DNA of 64,000 nt from Ailanthus altissimus (GCA_946807835.1 OX327683.1:9863001-9927000), one strand, 5' to 3'. Positions 48,325 to 60,294 are shown, counted from the stretch's first letter. Numbers and translations: made by a program. Notes: generated by a model from the sequence alone, not told the origin.

Positions 48325-48664
48325 ATAGGATTTCAGTGTGCAAACTGAAGTTTCAGCTATTGAAGGTGTCTTGCTATTTTTTGTGTTATATAATTTCGTG
48401 GGGTTATTATCAGGTTGGGTCTCTAATATTTGAGGTTAGTAGTTGAATTGCAACTCTGAAGCATTAAAATTAATTCTTAGTAGTTTATGAACTGGAGATG
48501 AGTTGGCTGAATTAAATTGTTCCTGAACCTGGAAATTTTGAATTTGAGTAATTATTGCTATATGATTTTATTTACTGAATTGGTGAAAAATTCAGTTTGA
48601 GAAGAGTGTTTTAGCTACTGGTTGTGTTGTTCATTGTTATACTTGTTTGGGGTTTTTGTTAATA

Positions 48665-49915
48665 ATGGCTGACGATGATGCAAGTAGAGTACCAAAGGGA
48701 CTAAGTTTAGAACAAGCTCAACTCATGGGCTTACAACGAGCTCATGATGAATTTCGAGGTGAGATTACTGAAATTCGTGGACAACTCGTTGCAATTATAG
48801 AAATGATGCAAAGAAATACTTTGCAACCCCAACAAAGGCAGGTAGGGCGTAGGGTACCTCGAAATGACCTAAGGGATGCTGGAGATGAGCCAAATAGGGA
48901 TGATGAGGCTGAAGATAGGGGTAGGATAAGGAGGCAGCAAAATGACCCTACTAGTGGTATCAAACTTAATATACCACCATTTAGAGGTACTAGTTCTCTT
49001 GAAGAGTATCTTGAATGGGTTCAGAAGGTAGAAAGGGTGTTTAATTGGCATGAGTACCCAGAGGCAAAGAAGTGTAAGGTAGCAGCACTTGAGTTTACCG
49101 ATTACGCACCTTTGTGGTGGGAAAACTTAAAAGCTTAGCGAAGAAGGGATGACGAAGAAGAAGTTACAAGCTGGCCACTTATGAAAAGATTAATGAAGAA
49201 GAGATTTGTTTCGGATTACTATAAACAAGAATTATACATCAAACTCTAAACTTTGCGGCAAGGTTCCTTGAGTGTCGAGGAGTATGTGAAAGAATTTGAG
49301 CTGTTGCTGATTCGCTGTGATTTGAATGAACCTCAAGAGCAAACAATAGCTAGATTCCTTGATGGATTGAAGAGGGACATAGCTAATGTTGTTGAGTTAC
49401 AGCCCTTCATATTTCTTGAGGATGTCATAAAGCTTGCAACTAAAGTAGAAAGACAGCAGAAAAGAGGGGGTATCCATATGAGGTCAACTACAACAAGTAA
49501 TACAAAGGCTATTTCTTCACCTTCGCGAACATGGAACACACCTAAACGTGATGAGAAAGTGGAGTTTAGTAAAGGAAGTGCTAGTTCAGGTTCGTTGAAA
49601 GGAAAGGAGAAGGTATTTAAACCTCAATTGTTCAGGAGGTCACGAGACATCAAGTGTTTCAAGTGCTTGGGAAATGGGCATATTGCTTCTGAATGTTCGA
49701 ATAAGAGGGTGATGGTTTTACAAGGAAAGTATGGAGAGCTTGTAAGTGAAGATAAGGCTGAGATGGAAGAGGAATCTAAAGTCGAAGTGACTGAACAAGA
49801 AGAGAATCTTGAGCCAATGGAGGGAAATTTATTAGTTATTCAAAGGATTTTGAGTGCTGAAGTTGATATTAGTTTGGAACAGCGCGAAAACATCTTTCAT
49901 ACAAGATGTCAAATT
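48665..49915 (+). pseudogene. Gypsy gag with zinc knuckle, two internal stops
   Basis: Start at ATG 48665 (MADDDASRVPKGLSL); an upstream TTG adds codons but is not needed. Includes the gag core IPPFRGTSSLEEYLEWVQKV and LEFTDYAPLWW. In-frame or near stops occur at about 49136 (TAG) and 49247 (TAA); the frame goes on from 49253 with RQGSLSVEEYVKEFE. Zinc knuckle CFKCLGNGHIASEC at 49655-49696. Gag builds the particle. Confidence 0.88.
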
Positions 49916-49918
49916 TGA

Positions 49919-50296
49919 GATAAGGTTTGTGCCATGATCATTGATAATGGTAGTTGTACCAATGTTGCATCCACTACTTTAGTAGAGAAATTGGGATTAA
50001 CTACTGTTCCACATCCAAAACCATACAAATTACATTTTCTTAATGACAAGGGAGAGATTCAGGTTACAAGACAGGTTCGAGTGTCATTCTCCATTAAAAC
50101 CTTCCATGATGAGGTTTTATGTGATGTGGTTCCTATGATAGCTAGTCATGTGTTATTAGGACGTCCATGACAATTTGATAATGATGTGACTTATAATGGG
50201 CGAAGGAACACTTATTCATTTGTGTTGAATGGGAAGAGAGTGAATTTGATGCCATTGAGTTCTCAACAAGTTAGAGAAAATCAGTTGCGGAATTAA
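49919..50296 (+). pseudogene. Gypsy protease region
   Basis: After a TGA at about 49916, the aspartic protease reads MIIDNGSCTNVASTTLVEKL (49934 on); the active-site triad region is DNG. It ends LLGRP and then TGA (about 50168). A further TAA near 50296 precedes the RT frame. It would cleave the polyprotein. Confidence 0.8.
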
Positions 50297-50302
50297 AGGA
50301 AG

Positions 50303-52231
50303 ATGATGGAATCTGGTAAAGGGTTAATGTTAACCAAAAAGGGAGATGTTGAGCAAGCATTAGCTTCTGTGGGGGTTATTTTCATGACTTGGGCAAATCC
50401 TTTATTGCAAGTGGAGGGTTTGGATTTGCCAAGACAGGTTGTGGAGTTGCTTGAAGAGTTCAAATATGTATTTTCGCAAGAGCTACCATTGGGATTACCA
50501 CCTATTCGAGGGATAGAGCATCAAATTGATTTGGTGCCTGGAACTTCACTTCCAAATAGACCAGCATATAGATGTAATTCGGAGGAAGCAAAAGAGATCA
50601 AAAGGCAGATTGGTGAGCTTTTAGAGAGGGGCTATGTGCATGAGTCACTTAGTCTTTGTTCAGTGCCTACTTTGCTTGTTCCAAAGAAGGATGGTACCAT
50701 GAGAATGTGTGTGGATAGTCGGGCTATCAACAAGATAACGGTTAAGTATCGATTCCTTATTCCTAGACTTGATGATATGCTTGATGAATTGCATGGTGCT
50801 GTTTGTTTTTCTGAAGTTGATTTGATGAGTGGATATCACCAAATTAGGATGAAAGAAGGTGATGAATGGAAAACAGCCTTTAAAACTAAGCATGGATTGT
50901 ATGAGTGGATGATGATGCCGTTTGGGCTTTCTAATGCACCTAGTACATTTATGAGACTTATGAACCATGTTTTGAGGAAGTTTATTAGGCTGTTTATTGT
51001 GGTCTATTTTGATGATATCCTAATCTATAGTAAAACTTTAGATGATCATGTGAAGCATCTTATGGCTATATTTGAGACCTTGCGTGATGCTAAGTTGTAT
51101 GGAAACCTCAAAAAGTGCTATTTCTGCCAAGATAATGTTATCTTTTTGGGGTATGTTGTTTCTGGTAGTGGAATTAATGTTGATGAGGAGAAGGTTAAGG
51201 CAATTCGTGATTGGCCTAAACCTACTGGTGTTGCGGATGTGAGAAGTTTTCATGGTTTAGCCTCTTTCTATAGGCGATTTATTAAAGACTTTAGTTCTAT
51301 TGTTGCGCTTATGACAGAGTGTTTGAAAAAGGGGAATGAGTTTAGGTGGAATGAGAATGCACAGAAGTCATTTGAACTGATTAAAGAACAATTATGTTTT
51401 GCTTCAGTTTTAGCACTTCCCGATTTTGCTAAAACATTTGAAATAGAGTGTGATGCTTCAGGGGTTGGTATTGGGGCTGTTTTGATGCAAGAAAAGAGGC
51501 CAATTGCATTTGTTAGTGAGAAGCTGAATGGGGCACGTTTAAACTACTCTATTTATGACAAGGAGTTTTATGCATTGATTCAGGCTCTCGAGGTATGGCA
51601 ATATTATCTATTACCTAAAGAGTTCGTTATTTATACTGACCATGAATTGTTAAAGTATCTTAAAGGGCAGAACAAGCTGAATAGAAGACATGCCAAATGG
51701 GTAGAGTTCATGGAGCCTTTTCCATATGTCATAAAATACAAGAAGGGGCAAAGTAATGTCATTGCTGATGCTCTTTCTAGGAGGTATGCATTGATTTCTA
51801 TGTTAAATACAAGGCTTTTGGGTTTTGAACAGGTGAAAGAACGATATACCAGTGATTCATACTTTGCTAATATGATGTCTAAATGTGCTAAAAGAGCTTG
51901 TGATGGGTTCTTTGTGCATGATGGTTACTTGTTCAAGTTGGGCAGAATGTGTATACCTTCAGGATCCTTACGTGAGTTGCTTGTGCGTGAGGCTCATAGG
52001 GGTGGTCTTAGTGGTCATTTTGGGGAGAAGAAAACTTATGAGCTACTGAAAGAGCACTTCTTTTGGCCTAATATGCTGCGGGATGTTCATAAAGTTGTTG
52101 AAAGATGTGTAAATTGCAAGAAAGCTAAGGGTAAAAAGAATGCATATGGACTATATATGCCTTTACCTATCCCAGAGCAACCATGGATGGATATTAGTAT
52201 GGATTTTGTGCTTGGATTACCTAGAACATAG
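50303..52231 (+). pseudogene. Gypsy reverse transcriptase, RNase H and integrase N-terminal part
   Basis: 642 codons open. [48 protein letters not shown] and catalytic YFDDIL (51005-51022). RNase [17 protein letters not shown] (about 51450), [21 protein letters not shown]. Integrase zinc-binding [13 protein letters not shown] ... CVNCKKAK (about 51995-52130), then the first catalytic region with [10 protein letters not shown] and a stop. The stop ends an otherwise continuous frame. Confidence 0.92.
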
Positions 52232-53100
52232 TGTGGGGAGGATTCAGTGATGGTTGTGGTTGATCGTTCTCCAAAATGTCACACTTTATTCCTTGTAACA
52301 AAACTGATGATGCTATTCATATTGCTGATTTATTTTTTAGAAAAATTGTACGTTTGTATGGAATCCCTAAAAGCATTGTCTCTGATCGTGATACAAAGTT
52401 CTTAAGCTATTTTTGAAAGACTCTTTGGAAGAAGCTTGGAACAAAGTTGCTTTTCAGTACTGCTTGTCATCCACAAACTGATGGGCAAACTGAGGCAGTG
52501 AACCGTACTCTATCTTCTTTATTACGGGCTGTTATAAACAAGAACTTAAAGAGTTGGGATACTTGTTTGCCTATTGTGGAGTTTGCATACAACCGTAGTG
52601 TACATGGGGCTACAAAATTTTCACCATTTGAGATTGTGTATGGATTTAATCCATTTGTTCCTATTGACCTTGTTCCTATTCCAATTGATGAAAAGACATC
52701 TATGGATGGTGTTAAGAAGGCAGAATTGATGAAGAAGCTTCATAAGCAGGTTCGAATTCATATTGAGGAGAAAACAGCTAAGTATGTTAAGCATGCTAAT
52801 AAAGGACGAAAAATGATTAGCTTTGAACCTGGTGATCTTGTTTAGATTCATCTTAGCAAGGGAAGATTTCCTAGCAAGCGGAAGTCCAAGCTGATGCCAA
52901 GAGTTGATGGACCTTTTCATATTATAGAGAAGGTAAATAGTAATGCTTACAAAGTTGACCTTCCTGGTGATTACAATGTTTCAGCCACTTTTAATGTGAA
53001 GGACTTATCTCCTTATTTGAAAGATTTAGAAGATTCTGATTTGAGGGCAAATCATTCTCTGCCCGGGGGTGATGATGTGCATCATGAAGGTTCTAAATAA
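52232..53100 (+). pseudogene. Gypsy integrase core and C-terminus, frameshifted
   Basis: SVMVVVDR continues the RT frame; a one-base loss near 52268 moves the core to the next frame, which reads [17 protein letters not shown] and [10 protein letters not shown], a stop at about 52418, then [19 protein letters not shown] with the catalytic Glu context. TAG at 52843 interrupts DLV-IH. The end reads LMPRVDGPFHIIEKV and FNVKDLSPYL and enters the 3' LTR, stopping at 53098. Integrase joins the element DNA to the chromosome. Confidence 0.85.
53061..53072 (+). other. Polypurine tract of the gypsy element
   Basis: CCGGGGGTGA directly before the 3' LTR at 53073. Confidence 0.6.
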
Positions 53101-53780
53101 ACTCAAGAAGGCGAGCTGAGACTAAAGGAGATTTCAGATGGTTCCATAACAAGGGCTAAGGCTAAACAGCTTCAAAGGGCCATAAGTAGTCAAATTGGAG
53201 CTATTGAAGCTTCTATGGAATTAGAAGCTTGCGATCTTAATGGAAACGAGCTAAATGTGTTTATTTGTCTTCAATTAGAGATTGAGACGTGATTTAGAGA
53301 CGTTTGGTGATGTTGGGCTTAAAGAAGCAGTTAAGGGCTTTTTTTCCATGCTATTGGGCTTTATTTACTTCTTATATTACTATTTTTTATGTATTTGGGC
53401 CATTTTGAACTTGTTTAGTTTTGTTTTAAAATTGTTAAGTCATATTGGGCTTATTTTGAGCTTTTTAAGTTTATTAAGTAACATTAGAGTTTCCCCTCAT
53501 TTTGTAAGCCTATATAAGACATGTTAAAGTCTTATAGAGGCAGTTGCCTCATTTTGGAATTGGATGCACGAAAATAGAACTTTTCTCTCTCAAAATTGTC
53601 TTCTCAAGTTTTTCAATATTTGAAGATAGTTGCTGACTTATCACTCTTTGATCACCAAGAGTGTGGCGTCAAAACCCTAAATTGATTCTTGTGGCGTCCA
53701 TACGACTTATCAAGGTATCTATTTAGTTCTATCATTTATCAACTGTACCATTTAATTTTGTTATAAATCAAGGCACATCA
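53073..53780 (+). repeat. 3' LTR of the gypsy element
   Basis: TGATGTGCATCATGAAGG...AAGGCACATCA; TATA box at 53511-53518. Beyond the stop at 53098, the polyprotein frame stays open to about 53288 with SDGSITRAKAKQLQRA. Confidence 0.92.
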
Positions 53781-54720
53781 AGTATATGACTTTTCAATTA
53801 GCTTCTGCGCGACCCATGACTAGAACACGGGTTCAACTACCTTTGGATGTCACTGGAAAATATCGAATAAGAGAATCAAAATTCAATAAGGAATTTCATA
53901 ATGATATTGTTGAAAGTTTAATTTCTAATAGTAATTCTAATATTTTATATTTAGGAAATGTCCCAATGGATGGAATGAAAAATAAGATGTCTGGAGAAAA
54001 ATTTACTTTGACGATTGTGATCGAAAAGCTTTTCGAAGGAGGAATGAAGATTGTGGATGGAATGAAAGATATGATGACCGGAGAAGATATGATCAAAGGA
54101 GGAAATGAAGATTGAAGAAGACATGTTGTCGGTTGTGCTTCAGTAAACTATATTAGTAAGAGCTGAAGTGGTCAGAACCAAGAACTTTAAATTCTTTAGT
54201 ATAAGAGAATGTACTGTTCTTTTGATGCTCACTATACTTCAGTTTTCAAGATCACCATAAATTGCAAACAGTGAATCAGCTTCTTTGGCGAGCATTATGA
54301 TGTGTTTCTCTGGTCAACCTAAGTCGAAGTAGTCATGTGCTGTTATGAATTATTTTATTCTCTTGTGACGTGCATATCTCATTTGTATTTTCTTTTTTAG
54401 CAGTTGTACTGTTTTATTCAAACAGTTATTTGATGCCTTCGTGCTTGATAGGTATTGATGTGGCTTTAATTTTTTTTCTTGGAAAGCTCACTTCGTTCAT
54501 TCAATTAAGGTTCCAGGAAAATAGGGAAATTATCCTTGTAGCTCTTGGTACATGAATAAGCTAGAACTATCTGTGCTAATTTGTGTGCATTTACATTATA
54601 AGTTTTTGGAACATATTGGATTTATATCTGCCTTTGTGACTCCGTTTGCTTTTGAATTTTCTAGACTATCCACTTGATCTCCTTAAGTGAGTTGTGACTC
54701 CTTTTACCAAGTTGATTAAA
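53781..54720 (+). other. Flank of the gypsy element with unknown 109-codon frame
   Basis: Presumed continuation of repeat C2. The frame 53786-54115 reads ASARPMTRTRVQLPLDVTGK and a tail with repeated DGMK/GEK words (nucleotide repeats ATGGAATGAAA, GGAGAA...ATGA). No family is recognised. Following DNA is UTR-like and T-rich, with no further frame conserved. Confidence 0.3.
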
Positions 54721-56690
54721 TTTTTTGTGTCCGACTCTTTAATGGAGGGTCTTAGGTTATGAGAGCCCTGTAGTATATTAGCTTTGTTGGTAGGTGTGCA
54801 AAATTTGATTTGGATTTTCTACCATGCTTTAACTAAAAAACTGAAGTTCTACTATATAATTATATTCATTAACCTCATAAATATTAATAAGCTTATATTA
54901 AATTAAAAAAAAGAACAATACATAATTTATTTCTATAAATTATATTTATAATTACATAGTTTATTTCTTCAAAAACATTAAGTTGACATAGTTTATTTCT
55001 TCAAAAACATTAAGTTGACAAGTAAACAAAATCGCCAAGGTTAACGTCCATTAAATGTGGTCGCTTTCTTAATTTTAGATAATTAACGAAAAGATGTGTT
55101 TTAATGTTTGATAGTAAAATTAACATGAAATTAAACCTAAATCCTTGAAAGGCTCAAAGGCTTTAAAAGATTAATAAACATTAGATTAGGAGAATATCTA
55201 TATCCAATTAATAAACATACAACTTAAAAGTTAAAAGATCAAGTGCGGCTATATGCACCTGCTGACAGGCACCTTTGATATTACACGTATTCATTATAGA
55301 ACTTAAAAATCAAAATTTTAGTTTTTTTTTTTCGCATCCTTTGGAATCCTAACTTAACCATGTTTTCAAATAGGAGAGAGATAATTTATTCCGCTAAGAT
55401 TAGCTTAATAAATAATTTTGTTTTATTTATATTCGAAATATTAAATTATCCTATTTTGTTCACTTTCCTGTTAATTTAAATGGAATGTACTTTTTAATAA
55501 CTTTTTTAATCATCAAATAACATCAATGAATAAAATCATATATATTATATTGTAAGATTAATGATATAAAATCAGATAAATTATTGGGACACTATACAAG
55601 ATAGGATGATTAAAACACACTGGAACTTAAATCTCTTATTGAAAGATATACAAGCAACTTATTACGAAATCATCCCTACAATTGGGATCTCTACCCCTAT
55701 TAAGGACAAGGAGTCCAACTCTCAACACTCAAAACCCATACAATTCACATATCCCAAAATTACCTTAACAAGTCCTAACCTACAACCAAACAATAGTTAG
55801 CCCAATTTAATTTTTGATGGTCGTGAGAGGACATTTGTCCTCTAACTTGAATGACTTATTTGCCTTCTAACTTAAGCGTATCATGAATTGAATTTTGAAC
55901 ACGTGATAGAATCTCGTCTATTTACTATCTTTAAATATGTAACACAATCTCATTTATTTATTTAATCTAATCTCATTGCATAAATTAAATTTTAATAAAT
56001 TATTATATTTATATGTAATATTATGCTAAAAATATTTATTAATCTAACATTTAATATTTGTATTTTATTATAATTATTTTTCTGATAAATAAAATACTTA
56101 TTACTTAATTATATAGATATGACACAATATTTAAATATATAATTGAACTTAAATTAATATATAGTTGAAATTCATTAATTATTTTTATTAATTAGTATGA
56201 TTTATAAATAAAATAATTGAATTAAATTTAGTTTAATTAGAATTTAATAATTGGTTTATTTTTTACTTTTAATAAAAATTTATAAATGGTAAATTAAATT
56301 GTTTAATAGAATTTAATCATTGGTATGTTTTTAATTTAAAATGACAAGATACAACTAGAGGAATGAAAATTTATCTATGCTAAGCTTTTTATGGGTATCG
56401 GTTGATTCAATTGATGAAGGCTTTTGGGTAAAACTAATATATTTATAAGTTTGAGGTTGAAACTTTGCTTATATTAATGTGAGAAGGGATATAATTTACA
56501 TTTAATAGTAAAAGAAAAATCTATGGTAAGCTTTATAGAGTGTCTCAATATTGATAACTCAATATTGAATTGCTTAAAATTGATAGTGATGTTGAATTTT
56601 TTGTTTGGGATTAGTGATTTCTCTGTAAGTAAGGAGGTTGGATAGCCTAAATCCAACTGTCAGTTCATATCTTTGAGCTTGTTTAATAAG
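54721..56690. other. AT-rich DNA, no gene recognised
   Basis: Contains a 32-bp tandem duplication at 54954-55020 (ACATAGTTTATTTCTTCAAA...). The short frames at 55606-55800 and 56656-56474 show no family motif. Confidence 0.4.
54954..55020 (+). repeat. 32-bp tandem duplication
   Basis: ACATAGTTTATTTCTTCAAA and the next 12 bases occur twice in a row, identical. Confidence 0.9.
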
Positions 56691-56701
56691 GGTGACCTCA
56701 T

Positions 56702-56935
56702 TTATCTTTCTATTTTCCTCGTAAAAGGGAGATTCTTTTTTCTCACTCCTCGAGCAGGTTGTGCAATCTTTCTTCTAATCCTATAACATTTTCTTCTAAG
56801 GGTGTCTACTCTGTCTCCGTTGGTACTCCTCTCTCCTAGCTTCACAGGTTCTCTCACCATTAATTCTTGCTGTTCAACCATGCGACCCAAATTAATATTG
56901 TCAGATTGACTCAAAATTAGTATTGTCGAACACAA
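56702..56935 (-). CDS. Unrecognised 77-codon reading frame
   Basis: Minus strand: a charged frame with QQELMVREPVKLGERSTNGD and RRKCYRIRRKIAQPARG. Base composition is less AT-rich than the surroundings, which suggests former coding DNA, possibly from a retroelement next to the gypsy remnant at 57160. No family was recognised, and chance cannot be excluded. Confidence 0.2.
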   Translation of the reverse strand: MCSTILILSQSDNINLGRMVEQQELMVREPVKLGERSTNGDRVDTLRRKCYRIRRKIAQPARGVRKKNLPFTRKIER

Positions 56936-57159
56936 TTTTTAATCTACGTGATGATAGTTTTTCATCAATGAATCACCCGCGGAATGGCAAATGTAGAGAG
57001 AATGGTGGCAACCAGCATAAAGTCATTGTAAAAAATAAGGCGAGTGGATGTTCATCGTTAGATTGTCGATCAATGATGCTAATGGTGGTGGCGATGAACA
57101 TCCATTTTCGCCCTTTGATAGCAATGTTATAATAGCCATCGATATTCTTTTTATTTGGA

Positions 57160-57477
57160 CTTGGTGGAGCAAAGAAGGGAGAAGGCGTAAATTCTCCTAG
57201 CAATTTACCAGCACAAGGTGGCAAGATATTACAACAAAAAGGTGCGAGCTTATGAGTTCATAAAAGGTGAACTTGTGCTATACAAAATCTTCCCCAACAC
57301 AAAAAATCCAATAGATGGAGTTCTTAAATCGACCTAGGAAAGGCCTTACAAAGTGACCAAGCGAATCAAGGCAGAAGCTTATGAATTGGAACATGCTGAT
57401 GGTAGGAAGGTGAGAAAACCATAGAACGTCTAGCTAAAAAACAGTGTTATTCCTGAACAAACTATCCTCTCATGTTT
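57160..57477 (+). pseudogene. Ty3/gypsy integrase C-terminal remnant
   Basis: Plus strand, one frame with stops: LVEQRREKA, IYQHKVARYYNKKVRAYEF, KGELVLYKIFPNTKNP, then ERPYKVTKRIKAEAYELEHA and DGRKVRKP. This is the end of the integrase of a Tat/Athila-like gypsy element (family: ARYYNKKVR, GDLVLRKV, GPYKV). It differs from the CRM-like element at 47.6 kb. The copia element at 57483 is inserted right behind it. Confidence 0.75.
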
Positions 57478-57482
57478 GAACT

Positions 57483-57765
57483 TATGAGAATATAACTTGT
57501 TTGGCTAAGGAGAAAAACAAAGCAATGAAAGAAAAGCTGAACTATCAGCAAATGAAAAAAAATGATCATTTGTATTATATGCTAGTGAGCTGATTACAAG
57601 GCTTTATATAAAGAAGCAAACATAAAGAATTATACACGTGGCATTTGATCCACATTTTGAGCAACAAACTTAACAACCACATTGTTAGCTGGAGAATTAG
57701 TTATAACAGCTTCTCAAGTCTACAACTTTCTGTTATAGCTGTGTAGTTTTTGTTATATCGTAACA
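57483..57765 (-). repeat. 3' LTR of copia (minus)
   Basis: Minus strand TGTTACGATATAACAAAAAC ... ATATTCTCATA. The outer TG/CA pair is mutated (CATA instead of CACA). TATA-like TTTATATAAA at 57603-57612. Confidence 0.9.
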
Positions 57766-57776
57766 TCCCCCTGCAA
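57766..57776 (-). other. Polypurine tract of copia
   Basis: Minus strand GCAGGGGGA abutting the 3' LTR. Confidence 0.75.
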
Positions 57777-57779
57777 GCT

Positions 57780-59364
57780 CAAGGGTGGGGTAACACCTTG
57801 AGCTTGGATCGGTGAAAGGCAAAGGTGGAATAAGAGAGAGGTTTTGTTAAGATATCGATAGTCTGATTTGAACTGGGAACATATTTGACCTCTAACTGAT
57901 TATTTGCCACTTTTTCCCAGATGAAGTGGACATCTAATTCTATATGTTTTGTTCGGGAGTGAAAAATAGGGTTTTGAGCAAGGGATTGTGCACTTTGGTT
58001 GTCACACCAAAGTATTGGAGTTGCTGTTTTTTAGATACCACCTGCTGTTTTTTAGATGACCAAGAGATAAGATTATTTCCTAAGAAGATGCAGAATCCAC
58101 TAATAGATTTTCTGTCGATTAGATCATTATTCCAGTTAGCATCAGCATAACCTATTAATTGATGAACCCCTGAATTTACAAATTCAAGACCATAAGTAGA
58201 AGTAGCCTTGAGGTATCTCAGAACACGTTTACAAGCCTGCCAATGGACCACTGTTGGAGATGCTAAGAACTGACTTAGCTTATGCACAGAAAAGGATAAT
58301 TTAGACCTGGTTAATGTAACATATTGCAGAGCACCTACAATGCTTCTGTACAAATATGGATCAACAAGTAATTCTGTATCAGTGGTAAGTTGCTTTTGAT
58401 TTGCAACTATTGGAGTTTCACAACCATAACAGTTCAACATGTTTGCCTTCTTTAGTATATCAGTGATATACTTAGACTGTGATAAGTGCAAACCTCTTTC
58501 TGTATGAGTCACTTCGATACCTAAAAAATAATTGAAATATCCCAAATCCTTCAATGCAAAGGCACTGCTCAAATACTGAATGAAACTTTCTAATAATGCT
58601 GAATCATTTCCTGTTACAAGGATGTCATCCACATAGACTAATACCAGTATAAGCTTTTCATTTTGACATTTAATGAATAAAGAAGTGTCTGATCTTGAAT
58701 TTGTAAAACCCCATTTCACTAAGGCAGATTTTAATTTGTCATACCAAGCTCTTGGAGCTTGTTTTAAACCATAAAGTGCTTTGTGAAGTTTGCATACATG
58801 ATTTGGATGAGCTGCATCAACATACCCCTCTGGTTGCCTCATATATACTGCCTCTGTAAGATCACTATTTAAAAATGCATTATTCACATCTATTTGCCTA
58901 ATAGACCAGTAATGCATTACAACTAAGCTTAGAACTGTCCTTACTGTGGTTGCTTTGATAACAGGACTAAAAGTCTCAAGATAATCAATTTCTGGAGTTT
59001 GCGAGAATCCTTTTGCTACTAACCTTGCCTTGAACTTGGATACTGACCCATTAGGGTTGTATTTGACCCTAAAGACCCACTTGTTGTCAATAACCTTTGT
59101 AGCTTCAGATTCTGGTACAAGAGACCATGTACCATTCTTTATGAGTGCTGAATATTCATCATCCATTGCTATTTTCCACTTCTTATCCTTTAAAGCTGCT
59201 GCTACTGAAGTTGGCTCAGATGTTGAACCTCTATTTTCAGACTCACCAGGAAATACTTTTGGTTTATAAATTCCAGATTTTGCTCTAGTCTGCATTGAGT
59301 GCTGAGAATGAACATTGGTTAAAAGGGTTTGTATTTGCTGTCTGGACTGATATAAGGGTTGAGT
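57780..59364 (-). pseudogene. Copia reverse transcriptase and RNase H, RNase H internally deleted
   Basis: Open from 59295 to 57940: MQTRAKSGIYKPK, NKWVFRVKYNPNGSVSKFKA, RQIDVNNAFLNSDL, LHKALYGLKQAPRAWYDKL, catalytic YVDDILVTG (58635-58609), YLSQ-type connection LSQFLASPTVVHWQACKRVL, RNase H YADANWNND (about 58155). After SWSSKKQQVVS the family acidic part (TEAEY region) is missing. A 15-bp repeat TGCTGTTTTTTAGAT occurs twice at the break (58022-58054), and the C-terminal part goes on in another frame as VLWCDNQSAQSLAQN and HIELDVHF. Confidence 0.9.
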
Positions 59365-59367
59365 GTT

Positions 59368-60294
59368 CTATGATTGGTCTATTGTGTTGGTGGTTACATT
59401 TGTTGTGCTTGGTATAGAGGTGACTGAAGTGTTTTGAGTGTGTGGTAATAAATCTGTCATATGACCAGAAACTTCATCTGTTATAAGAGTTGCTGCTGTT
59501 AAGTGATCAGTAGACTGATTCAAGTATTTTGGATTATCATAGGAATGAAAGAAAAATAGAGCACTAGTAGAATCAGAGTTGTTTTGCAGACAAATATTAG
59601 AACCTGATATAGACTTTCTAGGACCAAAGATTTCACTATATGGAAAACATTCTTCATTGAAAGTGACATGACTTACAATGTAAACTTTACCAGAAGAGTG
59701 TAGACATTTATAACCTTTATGACCTAAACTAAACCCAATAAAGACATATTTTTCAGAACAAAAATTTAGTTTATGTTGATGGTAAGGTCTTAGGAAGGGA
59801 AAACAAGCACACCCAAAAACTCTTAGCAATGTATAGTCTGGTTTAGACTGAAACAAGACTTCAAAAGGTGATTTATTGTTTAACACAGTAGTTGGTAGTC
59901 TATTTATCAAGTGTGTAGCTGTATGGAAAGCTTCCCACCAAAATTTCAAGGGTATAGATGCTTGTGAAAGAAGGGTTAGACCTGTCTCAGTAATATGTCT
60001 GTGTTTTCTCTCAACAACACCATTTTGATGATGTGTATGTGGACATGAGTGTCTAAATTGAATTCCTTCTTGTTCAAGATATGAAGAAAAGGCTCTAAAT
60101 TCACCACCCTAATCTGATTGAAGAGTTTTGATAGTTTTCTCACATTGTCTCTCAATCTGAGTTTTGAACACTTTGAATGAATCTAAAGCTTCTGATTTAT
60201 GTTTTAGAGGAAATATCCAAGTATATCTAGTATAATCATTGACTATACTTAAATAATACTTGTATTTTTCTCTAGATTCTACTGAGGAAGGACC
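59368..60294 (-). pseudogene. Copia integrase, two stops
   Basis: Same frame as RT. After a TGA at 60294: YLSIVNDYTRYTWIFPLKHK, then KTLQSD, TAG at 60109-60111, GGEF, then HTHHQNGVVERKHRHI (catalytic Glu context), KFWWEAFHTATHLINRLP, and FGCACFPFLRPYHQHKL. All core blocks are present, so only point changes inactivate it. Confidence 0.88.

Larger units (their letters stand above)
47604..53780 (+). mobile_element. Ty3/gypsy retrotransposon, full length, inactivated (chromovirus CRM-like)
   Basis: 6177 bp with perfect target duplications AGTAT (47599-47603 and 53781-53785), LTRs of 707 and 708 bp differing at about thirty positions by eye, primer site, gag, protease, RT, RNase H, integrase and purine tract in gypsy order (integrase after RNase H). 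At least eight in-frame stops and one frameshift inactivate it. The protease context (DNGSCTNVAS), the C-terminal FNVKDLSPY and the run of the frame into the 3' LTR suggest a CRM-type chromovirus; no chromodomain was recognised. Confidence 0.9.

Noticed and set aside
56923..57224. Overlapping frames on both strands near 57 kb
   Set aside because: No motif in either; the only recognisable coding remnant is the gypsy integrase end starting near 57160 in another frame.
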